6,085 nucleotides of DNA, taken from the NCBI GenBank assembly GCA_030830415.1, contig JAURNB010000006.1, positions 1-6,085 on the forward strand. Direction: 5' to 3'. The DNA comes from Acidimicrobiales bacterium (lineage in GTDB: Bacteria > Actinomycetota > Acidimicrobiia > Acidimicrobiales > Ilumatobacteraceae). The notes below the pieces were generated by a model, which saw nothing but the letters and a program-made list of their open reading frames with translations, was not told where the DNA came from and did not search any database. The position numbers were made by a program, and so were the translations under genes. Shown here piece by piece: positions 5,120-6,085 of the stretch. Positions within the stretch are counted from its first letter, which is position 1. Each line of letters opens with the position of its first letter.

Positions 5120-5983
5120 ATGGGTGCAACAAGCAAAACTGAAGGTGTGTCGGGCATCATTTGGAGTGATCTTGATGGCGTCATTTGGCGCGGGGCCTCG
5201 GTCATTAGTGGTGTACCCGAGAGCATTGCAACGTTGCGACAAGCGGGCTGGCAAGTCAATTTTGTAACGAATAATTCCTCTACGCGACTCGCCGATCAGG
5301 AAAAGAAGCTCGGCGACATGGGTATTCCCGCCGTTGGCAATGTGGTGACGAGTGCTCAAGCGGCAGCTTCATTAATTGCGCCAACCGAAACAGTGTTGGC
5401 GTGTTCAGGCCCGGGCGTCATTGAGGCAGTCCGCAACCGTGGAGCGCAGGTTGTCGACGTGCGAGATGCTTTAACTGATCCCGCATTTCTTCCGTCCAGT
5501 ATCGATGCGGTGGTGGTGGGAATGCACCGCGATTTTTGCTTTGATTTTCTCCACCTGGGCCTTTCGTGTCTGTTGGCAGGTGCACGCCTCATTGGCACGA
5601 ACGACGATGCAACTTTTCCCACCGAGACAGGAATATTGCCAGGTGGGGGCTCACTCATCGCGTCATATGTGTATGCATCGCAACTCACGGCGACCATGGC
5701 GGGAAAACCACACGATGCGATGGCACAACTGGTTCGTTCGCTCGCCGGGTCCACGCCTGCGGCCAGGCAGGTGATGGTGGGTGATCGGCCCGACACCGAT
5801 GGTGCTTTTGCGCAGCGTCTTGGCATTGCCTATGCCCAGGTGTGGTCGGGTGTGCAAGAAAAGTGTGCTGGGCCAGTCGACGGTGTCTCGTTTCATTACA
5901 CAGGTAACACCTTTTGCGATATTGCAACGGAGCTCTTGAGCAGTACCAATGCAACAGACGATCTTCGTCAGGCGCATCAATGA
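5120..5983 (+). CDS. HAD-IIA family phosphatase (NagD-like)
   Basis: This is a haloacid dehalogenase superfamily phosphohydrolase with a IIA cap, probably acting on a small phosphorylated metabolite. With the ATG at 5120 it has 287 residues. Motif I is SDLDGVIWRG (nucleophile Asp17, acid/base Asp19), motif II VTNNSS (Thr50), motif III the lysine of AGKPHDAM (Lys196), and motif IV MVGDRPDTDGAFA (Asp222, Asp227). The cap lies between motifs II and III and includes TNDDATFPTETGILPGGGS (160-178), typical of NagD relatives. Substrate not predictable. An in-frame ATG at 5093 would add nine residues and overlap the DUF1015 gene; AAGGGTGG (5107-5114) favours 5120. Its TGA overlaps the next gene's ATG, so the two are probably translationally coupled. 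Mycobacteria have the equivalent phosphatase (Rv1692) near tlyA. Confidence 0.93.
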   Translation: MGATSKTEGVSGIIWSDLDGVIWRGASVISGVPESIATLRQAGWQVNFVTNNSSTRLADQEKKLGDMGIPAVGNVVTSAQAAASLIAPTETVLACSGPGVIEAVRNRGAQVVDVRDALTDPAFLPSSIDAVVVGMHRDFCFDFLHLGLSCLLAGARLIGTNDDATFPTETGILPGGGSLIASYVYASQLTATMAGKPHDAMAQLVRSLAGSTPAARQVMVGDRPDTDGAFAQRLGIAYAQVWSGVQEKCAGPVDGVSFHYTGNTFCDIATELLSSTNATDDLRQAHQ

Positions 5984-6085
5984 AATCACGTCGCTCATTG
6001 GTGCGAGAGGTGCTCCACCGCGGGCTGTTGTCGAGTGCAGCCGAGGTGGAGGTGGCACTTGCTGAAAACCGCGTACGTGTGAACG
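5980..6085 (+). CDS. tlyA: S4-domain protein, probable TlyA rRNA methyltransferase (5' fragment)
   Basis: Only the first 35 codons are in the window. They encode an S4-like RNA-binding domain start: a basic lead (MKSRRS), then LVREVLHRGLLSSAAEVEVALAENRVRVN, matching the RLDxxLVxRGLxxSRxxAxxLIxxGxVxVNG pattern of TlyA and other S4 proteins. TlyA 2'-O-methylates 16S and 23S rRNA at the subunit interface and affects capreomycin sensitivity. The specific call rests on context: the gene begins with an ATGA overlap after a HAD-IIA phosphatase, as in actinobacterial gene order where TlyA is followed by NAD kinase and RecN. The pattern here departs from consensus (no RLDxEL and no SR), and other S4 proteins remain possible. 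The methyltransferase domain is outside the window. A weak CAGG lies seven bases before the ATG. Confidence 0.62.
   Translation, partial: MKSRRSLVREVLHRGLLSSAAEVEVALAENRVRVN

Noticed and set aside
1..6085. A defence, toxin-antitoxin, phage or mobile-element system
   Set aside because: I found no transposase, integrase, nuclease, reverse transcriptase, CRISPR-like repeats or terminal inverted repeats. The genes belong to core or conserved-hypothetical families.

Overview
This window looks like the chromosome of an actinobacterium, probably a moderate-GC lineage such as an Acidimicrobiia relative. That placement is inference. It rests on the actinobacterial-style order TPR protein ... HAD-IIA phosphatase - TlyA-like S4 protein (compare Rv1691-Rv1692-Rv1694 of Mycobacterium tuberculosis), on GTG starts, and on several genes that lack a Shine-Dalgarno and have a -10-like hexamer 6-8 bases before the start codon, as in leaderless transcripts. 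Lineage could be settled by a 23S/5S search.

Layout. Bases 1-175 are the 3' end of a 23S rRNA. A 76-base spacer holding a processing-type stem follows, then a complete 5S rRNA (252-367) and a strong intrinsic terminator (379-408) that closes the rRNA operon. Downstream is marC (462-1079, +), an integral membrane protein. It runs tail to tail, one base apart, into a small DUF3467 protein gene (1081-1392, -). That gene is divergent from a three-gene + strand run: a TPR protein with a basic repeat-rich N-terminus (1440-2501), a short SSB-like OB-fold protein (2590-2925) and class I fructose-bisphosphate aldolase (2998-3885). The aldolase again ends one base from a convergent gene, a full-length DUF1015 protein (3887-5101, -). 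DUF1015 is divergent, with only 18 bases between start codons, from a HAD-IIA phosphatase (5120-5983, +). The phosphatase overlaps by ATGA an S4-domain gene, probably tlyA, that runs off the window at 6085.

How the genes relate. Most are housekeeping or conserved-hypothetical: ribosomal RNA, an rRNA 2'-O-methyltransferase candidate (TlyA), glycolysis (aldolase), a small-molecule phosphatase, and families of unknown biochemistry (MarC, DUF3467, DUF1015). I see no mobile element, phage gene, CRISPR array, toxin-antitoxin pair or defence cassette, and no convincing undescribed multi-gene system. The points most worth a second look are the apparent split between leaderless first genes and SD-led internal genes, the two one-base convergent junctions without terminators, the 11-residue repeat tract in the TPR protein, and the tail-less SSB-like protein.
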